Source: Ga0077555 sp050250755 (lineage in GTDB: Bacteria > Pseudomonadota > Alphaproteobacteria > Rhizobiales > Hyphomicrobiaceae). Taken from it: a DNA stretch of 64,000 nt. Below the pieces are notes generated by a model. That model was given only the letters and a program-made list of their open reading frames with translations. It was not told where the DNA came from and did no database searches. A program made the translations under genes and the position numbers. Shown here in pieces: positions 1 to 9,272 of this stretch. The stretch is taken from assembly GCA_050250755.1 (NCBI GenBank), contig JBFWOB010000001.1:186001-250000 (forward strand), in the 5' to 3' direction. Numbering within the stretch: position 1 is the first letter of the stretch; each line of letters starts with the position of its first letter.

Positions 1-1
1 G

Positions 2-2833
2 GATGGTCGTCTTCTCCTCACGGGCGGCGACGATGGTACCGTGGTGGTATGGGACGTCCAGACCGGACAAGAGGTACGCCGGCTTCGAGCACATTCCGTG
101 ATGATCCAGGATGCCGTGTTCACGCCCGATGGCAGCCGCATCCTGACAAGCAGCGCCGACAAGACAATGAAGCTCTGGAGCGTTGCAGACGGACGGCTGC
201 TGCGGATGTTCCGAGGGCATCGCGATCGCGTCTTCTCTGTCGCGATCTCGCCGGATGGCCGGCTGGCGGCATCGGCTAGCTTTGATGGATCCATTCGGCT
301 CTGGGACGTCGAGGGCGGAGCCGAGGTCCGGCGCATGAGCGGTCATAGCAGGTCTGTCGTCTTCTCCCGCGATGGGCGGCGCATCCTTGCCGGGGACGGT
401 GGCATCCGGGTCCTTGATGCGTCGACCGGCAAGGTGGTCCGCTCATTCAAAGGTGACACTATGGCAATCCAGGCGCTCGCTTTCGCGCCTGACGGCCGTC
501 ACATCATCTCCGGTGGACAGGATAGGACACTCAAATTCTGGGATATCGAAACGGGCAAGCTAGCTTTTACCTCGCCACAGCGAGATGTCGCGATCAACGA
601 CATTGCGCTCTCCACAGACGGGCGTCTTGTGTTTGTTGCCCATATTGGCGACGTGGAAGTCTGGGATGCGGAGAACCGTAAGCTTCTACGAACGTACGAC
701 GTTGGGGACGTCCGATCGGTTGATGTCGCGCCGGACGGTCGGAGCTTCGCCACCGCGGCTTCAAGCGGTCTTGTGAAAATCTGGCGACTCGACGTTGTGG
801 CGATGTCGTCGACCGCGACGCAGCCCAAGCCTCTCGACACGGTCCCAGCCACCTCGCCAAAATCCACGATCACGCCTGAACCTGTATTACCTGACAAGAG
901 CATTCCTACTGAAAAAGCCGATGGTTCCGAGCTGAAAATCCGTCGGCATCAGGGACCGATCACGGCGCTCGCGTTCTCTGCGGATGGGCGGCGTATCGCG
1001 AGTGTCAGTATGGACAATATCGTGCAGGTATCCGATGCGATGAGCGGAGACTTGGTGCGCACGCTTGAAGGACATAGCGACCGTATCAATGCGGTGGCGT
1101 TCTCGCTTGATGGTCGCCAGGTGTTAACCGGCTCCGGCGCACAAGGCGATGGCCGACTGCCACCGGAGATCAGGGACAATACGCTGCGCCTCTGGGACAT
1201 TGAAAGCGCACGCACGATCCAGACATTCAATCGGCATCGCGAATGGACCGAAGGTGTCGCCTATTCGCCCGACGGCCATCATGTTCTCTCGGCGGGCCGC
1301 AGTATCCGCCTTTGGCAAGCGTCGAATGGTCGGCTGGTGCGTAGCTACAAAGGCGCGGCCGCTTCTGTAGCGTTTTCTCCAGATGGCAGCCGCTTTGTCT
1401 CCGACACTGGCATGGCAGACAATACGCTGAGGCTGTGGGACACACAGACCGGAAAGCTGCTGCGTACATTCCACGGCCACACGAGCGTTGTGCTGTCCGT
1501 CGCCTTCTCGTCGGATGGGCGGCGCGTCCTGTCCGGCAGCGATGACGGCACAGTCCGCTTGTGGGACGCTGAGACGGGTGACTTTCTCCGCGCGTTCGCT
1601 GGGCACACGGCGCGCGTCGCCTCCGTCGCATTCTCTCCCGATGGAGGTTGCCTCATCTCGGGAAGTTGGGACGGCTCGATGCGGTTATGGGAGGCAGAGA
1701 CCGGAAGACTTCTCCAGAGCTATCCGGCCAATGCGAAGTTCACACATCCCGTCGCCTTCTCGCCGGATGGCCGGACGATCGCAGCCGGGACCGACGATGG
1801 CGATCTCATAATCCGCAAAATCGAAGCCGTAAGTACCAGGACCGCCGCTGCAACGCAGGCGCGCCATGACCGGACAACGGCGCCCACAGACAAGACACTC
1901 ACACCTGTCGAACCCAACGCATTGGCTGCGGCCGTCCAGACACTCACCGGGCATGCCGGCTACGTCTATTCGGTCGCATTCTCATCCGACGGCCGGCAGC
2001 TCGTATCAGGGAGTGAGGATCGCACCATTCGTGTGTGGGACGCGGCAGGCGGCGCGCAGATCCAAACGATCGAAGGACACGATCTCGGCATCACCGCTGT
2101 GAGGTTTCTCGACGGCGACCAGCAGGTTTTGTCCGGCAGTCTCGACGACACAATGCGCCTTTGGGACGTTGCAACCGGCCGTGAACTGCGCCGCTTCCGC
2201 GATCACACCAATGACGTCAACACGATCGCAGTTTCTCCGGACGGCAGGCTGGCGGTCTCCGGCGGAGAAGAAAAGGTCGCGCGTGTATGGGACGTTGAGA
2301 CTGGCAAGGTATTGCACCGCTTGCGTGGTCATTCGGAGATGGTGTGGTCGGTCGCCTTCTCTCCCGATGGCAGACAGATCCTGACCGGCAGCCAGGATCG
2401 CAGGCTCAAGCTGTGGGATATAGCGGGCGGCAAGCTCGTGCGCACGTTTCAGGGGCACGCCAATTGGGTCAGCGCAGTAGCGTTCCTGCCGGATGGCCGG
2501 CATCTGCTCTCCGGTAGCTACGATCGGACGCTACGGCTGTGGGATGGCGCAACTGGCGCCCTAGTGCGCAGCTTCAACGGCCACACCTCGCATGTAACGT
2601 CAGTCGCCATCTCTCCCGATGGAACCCGGATTGCGTCCGGCGACACGGGCAATCGCGTTCTGCTCTGGAATGCAGCGACCGGGGAGTTGCTGCGCACCTT
2701 CCAAGGGCACGCGCAGATGATCACGTCCATTGCGTTCTCACCGGACGGGAAGTCCGTCGCTTCGAGTAGCTACGACCGCACGATAAAGATCTGGACCGTT
2801 CGACACGGCGAAGTGCCCGCAGGCCGACCATAA
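2..2833 (+). CDS. Giant WD40 repeat protein (5' end outside the window)
   Basis: The reading frame is open to the first bases of the window, where it already encodes WD40 sequence (LLTGGDDGTVVVWD), so the GTG at 41 is not the real start and the gene is truncated by the window edge. About 21 WD40 blades can be counted by their terminal WD-like dipeptides. They form three groups of seven, separated by two Thr/Pro/Ala-rich linkers near residues 255-300 and 595-645 (counted from the GTG at 41). This predicts three consecutive seven-bladed beta-propellers, a scaffold for protein-protein contacts. The blades resemble each other closely (repeated SPDGR, GHT, LWD motifs), which suggests recent internal duplication. 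In bacteria such propellers often follow a caspase-like, kinase or TIR domain, and any such domain would lie upstream. A secreted Sel1-like gene follows closely. Function is unknown. Confidence 0.9.
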   Translation, partial: DGRLLLTGGDDGTVVVWDVQTGQEVRRLRAHSVMIQDAVFTPDGSRILTSSADKTMKLWSVADGRLLRMFRGHRDRVFSVAISPDGRLAASASFDGSIRLWDVEGGAEVRRMSGHSRSVVFSRDGRRILAGDGGIRVLDASTGKVVRSFKGDTMAIQALAFAPDGRHIISGGQDRTLKFWDIETGKLAFTSPQRDVAINDIALSTDGRLVFVAHIGDVEVWDAENRKLLRTYDVGDVRSVDVAPDGRSFATAASSGLVKIWRLDVVAMSSTATQPKPLDTVPATSPKSTITPEPVLPDKSIPTEKADGSELKIRRHQGPITALAFSADGRRIASVSMDNIVQVSDAMSGDLVRTLEGHSDRINAVAFSLDGRQVLTGSGAQGDGRLPPEIRDNTLRLWDIESARTIQTFNRHREWTEGVAYSPDGHHVLSAGRSIRLWQASNGRLVRSYKGAAASVAFSPDGSRFVSDTGMADNTLRLWDTQTGKLLRTFHGHTSVVLSVAFSSDGRRVLSGSDDGTVRLWDAETGDFLRAFAGHTARVASVAFSPDGGCLISGSWDGSMRLWEAETGRLLQSYPANAKFTHPVAFSPDGRTIAAGTDDGDLIIRKIEAVSTRTAAATQARHDRTTAPTDKTLTPVEPNALAAAVQTLTGHAGYVYSVAFSSDGRQLVSGSEDRTIRVWDAAGGAQIQTIEGHDLGITAVRFLDGDQQVLSGSLDDTMRLWDVATGRELRRFRDHTNDVNTIAVSPDGRLAVSGGEEKVARVWDVETGKVLHRLRGHSEMVWSVAFSPDGRQILTGSQDRRLKLWDIAGGKLVRTFQGHANWVSAVAFLPDGRHLLSGSYDRTLRLWDGATGALVRSFNGHTSHVTSVAISPDGTRIASGDTGNRVLLWNAATGELLRTFQGHAQMITSIAFSPDGKSVASSSYDRTIKIWTVRHGEVPAGRP

Positions 2834-2854
2834 TAGCGCCTGGTGAGATACGAT

Positions 2855-4606
2855 ATGCGCATCAACGTTTTTTTCGCGCTCGTCATGCTGGTCTCGGGTG
2901 CATCCCCCTCAGCAGCAGCGGACCTCCCGGGCTCATGGGAAGGTCAGTATTTCTGCAAGGCGCCCAATGCGGTTGGGCAGCTCAAGCTGCGTATCGTCAA
3001 AGAAGGCGATCGGCTTGTCGGTCATGAATCCTATGCGCGGGGCAGCAATTCGGGCACGGTCGTCTATCGGGTCGAGCAGCAGGCGTCCGACCAATTCCGG
3101 CTCGTTCTCGATCGGGATCGCACGAGAGATTTCGATTACACCTATCACTTGGACTACCGGATTTTTCCCGACCGCTCCCTGAGTGGGCGATACGTTGGGC
3201 ACCGCAATTGCCAAGCGACAAATCTCAAATCGACATCACCCAGCAGTCCCACAGCGGAGGCGTCAGCGACGGCACCAAAGCGAACAGATCAACAGCTGCC
3301 GGCACTTGCGCCCACAGCGAAGCAAGCAACCACCGTCGACGCCAGCAACCAACCGCTTGCTTGTGATGACAATTCCGTCCGGTTCAGGTGGCTCAATCCC
3401 TATCAGCGGGCCTCGCCACACATCGAATTCCTGCTGGAGCCGGCTCGAGCGGCGGCCTTGGTGTCTCTATGCGATGCAGCAGAAAAGAATGCAGCGGGCA
3501 AACAAGCGAACCCTTTCGGCCGGCGCAAATATGCAGCGATGTATGCCGCCGGCAGGCGCGACGAAGCCGTCCAAGGTTTGATAGCGCTGCGGGATGCTGG
3601 TGACCGCAAGGTCGCTAGCACGCTGGGCGCCTTGTACTATGGCATTTACCTGGCTGAGCGGCAGGCACGCCAACAGGCGAAAGCGATCGGGGCCTACAAG
3701 GCCTCACTCGACAACTACCAGCGAGCGGCGAGCCTCAACCAATCGCAACCACTGCCGCAAGGCGATCTGATCGCGCCGTACTTGGCCTATATTTACAGCG
3801 GTGGACCATACCGTTTCGATCCGGAGACAGCGCAGTTCGGTGATCCTGCCAGGGCCATGGAATTCGGCAACCGCGCAATTGCGCATGTCAGCCCCGAAGT
3901 CACGGTGGCGATGGCGCATCTGCTCGACATCTACACGTATGATCATCGCACCAAATACGCGCCGGAACTCATCGCACAAGCGAAAAAGAGCAGGATCGCA
4001 TGGCTTCAAAGGGCTGCAGCGAGCGGGAACCAACTTGCCCAGTCCGAACTGAAGTCGATCGTCGACACTGAAGCCCAGGCAACCCGCAGCAAGATCGCTC
4101 AACAGAATGCACTGAAGCGTAAAGAGGAGGACAGGCTTTTCCTGCGCACACACCGCGAGACATCCAATCGCAATGGTTGCATCAAGCGCGAGCGAGGGAC
4201 GATTTTTAGCACGCTGACGCTTCGGAACACCTGTAACGAAACATTGACTGTCAATGTCTGCAAACGCTCAGTCGCGGGTGTCATGATGCGCGAGCTGGCC
4301 AATGCCTGGCAAATGGGTCAGTTGCACTGTGAAACAAAAACCGTTCTGCCTGGGTACTCGATCGATACGATCTATGTGCCGAACGTGGACAACATCTTGG
4401 CGTCGATGACCTTCGGCAGCGATGATTTCACCGCCTTTGCGTGCAGCGCGTCCGCCATCATGGGGAACGGCGCGTGCTGGGTACCCGGCAAGCCGGTCAT
4501 GATGGCGGTAAGCGACTTTGTTATCGAAAATTGGAAGGCGCTTTCGATGGGCTTGCTGTTGTTCGTGGCTCTGGGCGCTGGTCGACTTCGTAAGCGAAGT
4601 GTTTGA
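2855..4606 (+). CDS. Secreted Sel1/TPR-like repeat protein with C-terminal membrane segment
   Basis: I chose the ATG at 2855 over a GTG at 2843 because it opens directly with a signal peptide (MRINVFFALVMLVSG... ending SAAA-DLPG). The N-terminal 110 residues form a beta-rich domain with three Cys. A Thr/Ser/Pro/Ala-rich linker follows, then a helical region around residues 200-400 with Sel1/TPR-like spacing (RKYAAMYAAGRRDEA, GDRKVASTLGALYYG, AASGNQLAQSELK). A Cys-containing domain comes next. The protein ends with a hydrophobic stretch (LSMGLLLFVALGAG) and a basic tail (RLRKRSV), so it may be anchored in the inner membrane with most of it in the periplasm. It begins about 20 bp after the WD40 gene and is probably in the same operon. 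The family is not recognised with certainty. Confidence 0.75.
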   Translation: MRINVFFALVMLVSGASPSAAADLPGSWEGQYFCKAPNAVGQLKLRIVKEGDRLVGHESYARGSNSGTVVYRVEQQASDQFRLVLDRDRTRDFDYTYHLDYRIFPDRSLSGRYVGHRNCQATNLKSTSPSSPTAEASATAPKRTDQQLPALAPTAKQATTVDASNQPLACDDNSVRFRWLNPYQRASPHIEFLLEPARAAALVSLCDAAEKNAAGKQANPFGRRKYAAMYAAGRRDEAVQGLIALRDAGDRKVASTLGALYYGIYLAERQARQQAKAIGAYKASLDNYQRAASLNQSQPLPQGDLIAPYLAYIYSGGPYRFDPETAQFGDPARAMEFGNRAIAHVSPEVTVAMAHLLDIYTYDHRTKYAPELIAQAKKSRIAWLQRAAASGNQLAQSELKSIVDTEAQATRSKIAQQNALKRKEEDRLFLRTHRETSNRNGCIKRERGTIFSTLTLRNTCNETLTVNVCKRSVAGVMMRELANAWQMGQLHCETKTVLPGYSIDTIYVPNVDNILASMTFGSDDFTAFACSASAIMGNGACWVPGKPVMMAVSDFVIENWKALSMGLLLFVALGAGRLRKRSV

Positions 4607-4950
4607 GCTCATTTGAAACTCATAGCGCTGATACAGCTCCAAATAGCTGCCATCGAGCGCACTGCAATCCACGACGCAAGAGGCGTCGGCAACCACGTCT
4701 GGAACCGGAGGTGTCGCGTCAGAGGATCAGATATCGATCTTCTCCGCGATCTCTATGGCGTCATCGACCTCGATACCGATGGCGACTCTGCCGGAGAAAG
4801 CGAGCGTTGCCCGGCCGAAAGATCGGGCCTTCTTCCATGCAGTGCCGCGGCAGGGGCACATTCCTCATAACGACCGGCAGAATTCACGCCATAGGCAAGT
4901 GCGGTTATGCTTTGTGAATCGCCGACCAAGTCGTTGAGTTTGGGTGCCGA
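4607..4950. other. Intergenic region between convergent genes
   Basis: No supported gene is seen. A 44-codon frame on the minus strand (4727-4861) has plausible codons but no ribosome-binding site and no recognised family. Several overlapping plus-strand frames look like chance. Confidence 0.4.
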
Positions 4951-5793
4951 TCAGAAGCGATAAGTTACGCCCATAACCGGACCGCTCAGCCGCGTATCGT
5001 AGACATAGCCGCCGTCATCATAATCAACATCGAGCATCTTGTAGCCTACCGAGGCTGAGAAGCGATCGGTAAGCAGGTAGTTTACCGTCGTTAGCGCTGA
5101 CCATGTGAAATCGGATCCCGCACCGAAACCGCCAATGTCGAACTGTGCTTGAAACGAGAGCTTGCCTGTCAGGGGAACGAATGTACGCACGCCGATCACT
5201 GGATCTATCCAATTGAAGCTTTCGCCATGCTTGGCGGAGAAACTGCCAATACCCGGGACCTGTGCCATGACGCTCACATCATTCGAGAGGTACCAAAAAC
5301 GCGCGCCCGCCAGAGCGTCGAGCGTGAGCCGCGGCGTATCAATGATGCGATAACCGCCCTGAAAGGTTGCCGTGAACTGTTGGGTGTCGACATTCGCGTC
5401 GACACGGCCGCCAGGCGGTATCGCCACCCCAAGGCCGGGGATTTGTAGCGCTCCCAAGGGGCCGGTGCCGTGGCTGTCTGTCGTATCAACATACATTACA
5501 TCGCCCGAAAAGACGTACCGGCCGCGACGGGCCCATATGTTGACGAATGCTCCAACGTTGAGATCGTCCAAAACGTCCGAGAACGATTTCTCGACACGCA
5601 GAGTCGGCGCACGTCGAAACGGTGATATGTCCCCGTTAAGGCCAGCGGCCCACATATATGGTGTGACCTGCAGGGCCGTCGTCGAGCGCTCAGCTAAGGT
5701 CAGAGGCGACTCTTGCGCAAAGGCGGTGCCAGTGGCGAAAGCAGTCGGAGCGCCAAATAACGTCAGCGCGATGGCAGTAGCGTACCAATTCAA
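4951..5793 (-). CDS. Outer-membrane beta-barrel protein (porin-like)
   Basis: This protein ends in Phe after an alternating aromatic strand (GPVMGVTYRF), the usual C-terminal signature for BAM-mediated insertion. It contains many amphipathic beta-strands (FSGDVMYVDT, FTATFQGGYRI, FSASVGYKM). The ATG at 5832 gives a poor N-terminus. The TTG at 5793 sits 5 nt after a strong Shine-Dalgarno (AAGGGGAGG, 5799-5807) and gives a clean signal peptide ending AFA-QES, so the TTG start is preferred. Length (280 aa) fits small outer-membrane proteins that form a closed barrel of roughly 12 strands. There is no operon partner. The substrate, if any, cannot be inferred. Confidence 0.8.
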   Translation of the reverse strand: MNWYATAIALTLFGAPTAFATGTAFAQESPLTLAERSTTALQVTPYMWAAGLNGDISPFRRAPTLRVEKSFSDVLDDLNVGAFVNIWARRGRYVFSGDVMYVDTTDSHGTGPLGALQIPGLGVAIPPGGRVDANVDTQQFTATFQGGYRIIDTPRLTLDALAGARFWYLSNDVSVMAQVPGIGSFSAKHGESFNWIDPVIGVRTFVPLTGKLSFQAQFDIGGFGAGSDFTWSALTTVNYLLTDRFSASVGYKMLDVDYDDGGYVYDTRLSGPVMGVTYRF

Positions 5794-6338
5794 GAAAGCC
5801 TCCCCTTCAAGCCGAAAGTGGTCGAATATCAATGAGCGCGAGCATACCCTGCAGGCTGTGACAAACGCAGATCGAACCTTAAGGTCGAGGCCGTGATTTT
5901 AACGAAACCGATTCCGCGATCTCGCCTCGCTCGAAGATCCTAATGAGGCAAAAAATTCAATCAAATGCCCGATCGAATTTGGCCTGCATCAATCAAAGAT
6001 GTTTCACAGTGGTCGAACGGCAACATTTTCTGAAGGCTTTTCACCGTGTGTCGGGGCATCGAGCGGACCCTTGATAGACTCGCTGCCTCCGGGCGCTAAG
6101 TGTTCATGGTTACATTACCCTCGAGCAACGAGACCGTATGTAACCCGAAGCTGAACTCACCCTCTTAGGCTTGCGCTGCATCGCTCCGTACGCTTATCGT
6201 CAAGGCAACGTTGGGGTGGACGTCGGCGGGGGGCGACCCAGCATCCCAAGTCTCCGGCCATTGGCTCCGTGTTGAGGGCAACGGCCGACTGCTTTCGCGT
6301 GGGTGGCGTGGCCGTTTGCCGACCGGTGGAGTCAAATC
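5794..6338. other. Intergenic region between divergent genes
   Basis: This stretch of about 545 bp separates the outer-membrane protein and the amidohydrolase, which are transcribed apart, so it should hold both promoters. The part at 5880-6110 is richer in A+T than its surroundings. I could not assign a specific promoter or operator. Confidence 0.35.
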
Positions 6339-7808
6339 ATGTGTGCCGTTTGCGACCACGCATCGACCAATCTGCAGCCCAGTCTCAGCCCGTGTCATTG
6401 TGGAGCGCCCTACACGCTGGCCGCCTACGCGCGGCTTGAGAAGGACCTCAGGCGCCGGGAGTTCCTTGGCGGATTGGGGGCCGTGCTAGGCATGTTCTCA
6501 GGCTTCGGTCTTCAGCCACATGAGGTGCGGGCGCAGACACCGAGCCGGCCCAGATTACTGATGAATCTCCGCCTGTTCGATGGGGAAACCTTGTCGCTGC
6601 AGACAGGGCTCGAGATCCTGGTCGAGGGAGGGCGCATCACCGCGCTGCCGGCGCGCGGACAAGGCCCAGCTGACGCTGAGGTGATCGACTGCGGCGGACG
6701 TGCGGTCATCCCCGGCCTGATCGACGCGCACTGGCATGCCACGCTCGTGGCCGTGACCCAGCTCGCAGCCATGACTCAGGACATCGGCTTTGTGCACCTG
6801 ATGGCTGGGCGTGAGGCAGGCGCCACGCTGCGGCGTGGTTTCACCACGGTGCGTGATGTGGGTGGTCCGGCCTTCGGCCTCAAGATGGCGATCGACCGCG
6901 GAGCTGTGGAGGGCCCGAGGATTTTCCCGTCGGGAGCCATGATCTCCCAGACATCAGGACATGGCGACTTCCGTCTCCTCCATGCGCTGCCGCGGATGCC
7001 GTCCACGCCGGCGGACCAAACCGAGGCGGGCGGCGTCGCGGCGATCGCGGACGGCGCGGACGAAGTGCTTCGGCGCACCCGCGAGCAGCTCATGAAGGGC
7101 GCGAGCCAGATCAAGATCATGGCTGGCGGCGGCGTTGCCTCGCTGTACGACCCGCTCGACGCGACCCAGTATACGGAACGCGAGATGCGGGCTGCGGTCG
7201 AGGCGGCGGAGGACTGGGGCACCTATGTCTGCGCCCACGTTTATACGCCGCGCGGGATACAGCGCGCCGTTCGCGCCGGGGTGAAGTGCATCGAGCACGG
7301 CCAGCTCGCCGACGAGGAAACCGTGCGCATGATGGCGGACAAGGGCGCTTGGTGGAGCTTGCAGCCGTTCCTGGCGGACGAGGATGCCAACCACTACGCC
7401 GATCCGCGTTCGGCTGCGAAGCAGAAAGAGGTGGCCGAAGGGACCGTGCGCGCCTTCGAGTTTGCCAACCGCTTCAAGGTCAACTTCGCCTTCGGCACAG
7501 ACATTCTGTTCAGCGCCAAGGGCGGCGAAGCCCAGGGACGAAATTTGGCCAAGTTCGCGCGCTTCATGTCGCCACTCGCAGCACTTCACAAGGCCACAGG
7601 CGCGGCGGGAGAGCTACTTGCCCTGTCGGGAGAGCGCTCGCCTTATCCGGGACGGCTCGGCGTGATAGCCAAAGGCGCGCATGCCGACCTCTTGGTTGTG
7701 GACGGCGACCCCGAGAAGGAGCTCGCTTGGCTCGACGCCCCCGACAAGAGCCTGCGACTGATCATGAAGGGCGGAGCGATCTTCAAGGACACGATACCGC
7801 GAAAATGA
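6339..7808 (+). CDS. Amidohydrolase (imidazolonepropionase/prolidase-like), Cys-rich N-terminus and Tat signal
   Basis: The start ATG at 6339 follows GGTGGAG (6325-6331); an earlier ATG at 6303 lacks such a site. The protein has the metal-dependent amidohydrolase fold. It shows HWH (H131, H133), a Lys in SQIKIMAGGG that is probably the carboxylated ligand, His in CAHVYT and CIEHGQ, and Asp in FGTDI. A C-terminal composite beta domain follows (LGVIAKGAHADLLVVDGDP). Residues 1-21 carry C2, C5, C19 and C21, a possible small metal site, followed by a Tat-like motif (RRREFLGG) and a hydrophobic stretch at about 39-58. It is probably exported folded. Family members hydrolyse cyclic amides or dipeptides; the substrate is unknown. 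It is clearly similar to the protein at 54962-56323, which has an ordinary Sec signal instead. Confidence 0.88.
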   Translation: MCAVCDHASTNLQPSLSPCHCGAPYTLAAYARLEKDLRRREFLGGLGAVLGMFSGFGLQPHEVRAQTPSRPRLLMNLRLFDGETLSLQTGLEILVEGGRITALPARGQGPADAEVIDCGGRAVIPGLIDAHWHATLVAVTQLAAMTQDIGFVHLMAGREAGATLRRGFTTVRDVGGPAFGLKMAIDRGAVEGPRIFPSGAMISQTSGHGDFRLLHALPRMPSTPADQTEAGGVAAIADGADEVLRRTREQLMKGASQIKIMAGGGVASLYDPLDATQYTEREMRAAVEAAEDWGTYVCAHVYTPRGIQRAVRAGVKCIEHGQLADEETVRMMADKGAWWSLQPFLADEDANHYADPRSAAKQKEVAEGTVRAFEFANRFKVNFAFGTDILFSAKGGEAQGRNLAKFARFMSPLAALHKATGAAGELLALSGERSPYPGRLGVIAKGAHADLLVVDGDPEKELAWLDAPDKSLRLIMKGGAIFKDTIPRK

Positions 7809-7965
7809 CAGAGCGTGCTCTCCCACAAGGGCACGGCTTCATCGGACCACAGCATCATGGAGACAGAACAAATCGGCGCAGTCAGTGGGGGCACCGGGTT
7901 TGGCGTCCGCTGTCGAATAGCTGGCCGTTCGCGCCGCCATGGCGCTAGTCCTCCGGAGGTGTGAC

Positions 7966-8475
7966 ATGAGCCGGGTTACGTTGGAGGCGTTTCGCAAGGC
8001 GCCAGCAGGCATCGCCACAGGGCAGTGCTTGTGCGGCAAGGTGCAGGTCGAGATCACGATTCCGGCGTTCTGGGCATGGCATGACCATTCGCGGGCCAGC
8101 CGGCGCGCTCATGGCGCCGCCTACGCAACATATGTCGGCTGTTGGCGCAGCCGTTTCCGCGTGGCCAAGGGCGAGAGCCAGCTTACCCGCTTCAATGACG
8201 AGGCGACCGGGGACACGCGCGCATTCTGCTCCCACTGCGGCACTCCCGTTGCGTATACGCGCGGGCGGTCATCAAAGATGGTGAATATACCGCGCGCCTT
8301 GTTCGACGGCCGGACTGGTCGCGAACCGCTCTATCACGTCGCCATCGAGGACTCGCCGGAATGGGCCTACCGCTACGAAAGGCTGCGCCCCTTAAAAGGG
8401 TATCCAGGCGTCATGTGGACTGGATCGAAGCGGCGCAAACGTCCCACGGCGCCCGACATGCCCTTCGAGTCGTGA
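7966..8475 (+). CDS. GFA-like (glutathione-dependent formaldehyde-activating) family protein
   Basis: The ATG at 7966 follows GGAGGT (7954-7959), which decides it over the upstream ATG at 7939. It is a 169-aa Mss4/GFA-like fold. The first zinc motif CLCGK and the last motif CSHCGTP are intact. The central segment, normally CxCxxC, reads WHDHSRASRR, so two or three Cys ligands are replaced by His, Asp and Ala. The rest (MVNIPRALFDGRTGREPLYHVAIED) matches a rhizobial subfamily. Catalysis on S-hydroxymethylglutathione is therefore doubtful; a structural zinc protein is as likely. It lies upstream of two small genes on the same strand. Confidence 0.75.
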   Translation: MSRVTLEAFRKAPAGIATGQCLCGKVQVEITIPAFWAWHDHSRASRRAHGAAYATYVGCWRSRFRVAKGESQLTRFNDEATGDTRAFCSHCGTPVAYTRGRSSKMVNIPRALFDGRTGREPLYHVAIEDSPEWAYRYERLRPLKGYPGVMWTGSKRRKRPTAPDMPFES

Positions 8476-8535
8476 GATGCGAGCGTTGCCAGCACCTTGC
8501 TATGATGCGCATCCCACCAAGCCCGGAGCACACCC

Positions 8536-8898
8536 ATGCCTCGCTTCGTCGCCGTCTACACCATGAAGCCGGAAGACGTCACCGCCTTCCGCGCGCGCCC
8601 CAAAACCGAGCAGGACGCAATCGACAAGGCCGGCCTGAAGGCGTGGGAGGAATGGAGCAAGCGCAACGCCGCGGCCATCGTCGCGACCGACGTCATGGTG
8701 GGCAAGACCAGGCGCGTCACCAAATCCGGCATCGCCGATGCGCAGAACCAGATCGCCGGCTTTCTGATCGTCGAAGCAGCCGACATCGCCGCCGCCGCCG
8801 CCATCTTCCAGGACCATCCGCACATCACCATCTTCCCCGGTGATGGCATCGACGTCATGCCAGTCGTCACGGGGCCACCAGAGGACGAGCCGCCATGA
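8536..8898 (+). CDS. Small YCII-like (ferredoxin-fold) protein
   Basis: This 120-aa cytoplasmic protein looks like a YCII/DGPF-type alpha-beta fold: an N-terminal strand (MPRFVAVYTM), an Ala/Lys-rich helix, the segment IAGFLIVEAADIAAAAAIFQDHPHI, and a C-terminal strand (IDVMPVV). The HPHI pair resembles the conserved His region of YCII proteins. Its stop overlaps the start of the DUF2200 gene (ATGA at 8895-8898), so the two are translationally coupled. The biochemical role is unknown. Confidence 0.75.
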   Translation: MPRFVAVYTMKPEDVTAFRARPKTEQDAIDKAGLKAWEEWSKRNAAAIVATDVMVGKTRRVTKSGIADAQNQIAGFLIVEAADIAAAAAIFQDHPHITIFPGDGIDVMPVVTGPPEDEPP

Positions 8899-9272
8899 AA
8901 CAAGCAACAGCCAGGGCCGCCGCAAACTGGCGCCGCGTCTATGCCATGCCCGTCGCGAGCGTCTATCCGTCCTATATTGCCAAGGCGGAGAAAAAGGGCC
9001 GAACCCGGGCTGAGGTTGACGAGATCTTCCGCTGGCTCACCGGCCACAGCCAAGCCTCGCTTGAAGCCGAGTTTGCGAATAAGACGAGCTTCGAGGATTT
9101 CTTCACGCACGCGCCGCAGATGAACCCGTCTCGATCTTTGATTACCGGCGTCGTATGCGGCGTCCGCGTGGAGGAGATTGAGGAGACGATGATGCGCGAG
9201 ATCCGCTATCTCGACAAACTCATCGACGAACTCGCCAAGGGCAAGGCTATGGAAAAGATCCTTCGCAGGTAG
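8895..9272 (+). CDS. DUF2200 family protein
   Basis: The sequence matches the DUF2200 signature closely: YAMPVASVYPSYIAKAEKKG, then DEIFRWLTG, a PSRSLITGVVCG segment, and the very conserved end EIRYLDKLIDELAKGKAMEK. The length of 125 aa is normal for the family. It is coupled by a 4-nt overlap to the YCII-like gene. The family has no established function. Proteins of this group are small, soluble and scattered among bacteria, so a housekeeping role is not implied. Confidence 0.85.
   Translation: MKQATARAAANWRRVYAMPVASVYPSYIAKAEKKGRTRAEVDEIFRWLTGHSQASLEAEFANKTSFEDFFTHAPQMNPSRSLITGVVCGVRVEEIEETMMREIRYLDKLIDELAKGKAMEKILRR

Noticed and set aside
4727..4861. Minus-strand 44-codon frame (ending AIEIAEKIDI)
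   Set aside because: Looks protein-like in its second half, but there is no ribosome-binding site and no recognised family; too little evidence for a gene.
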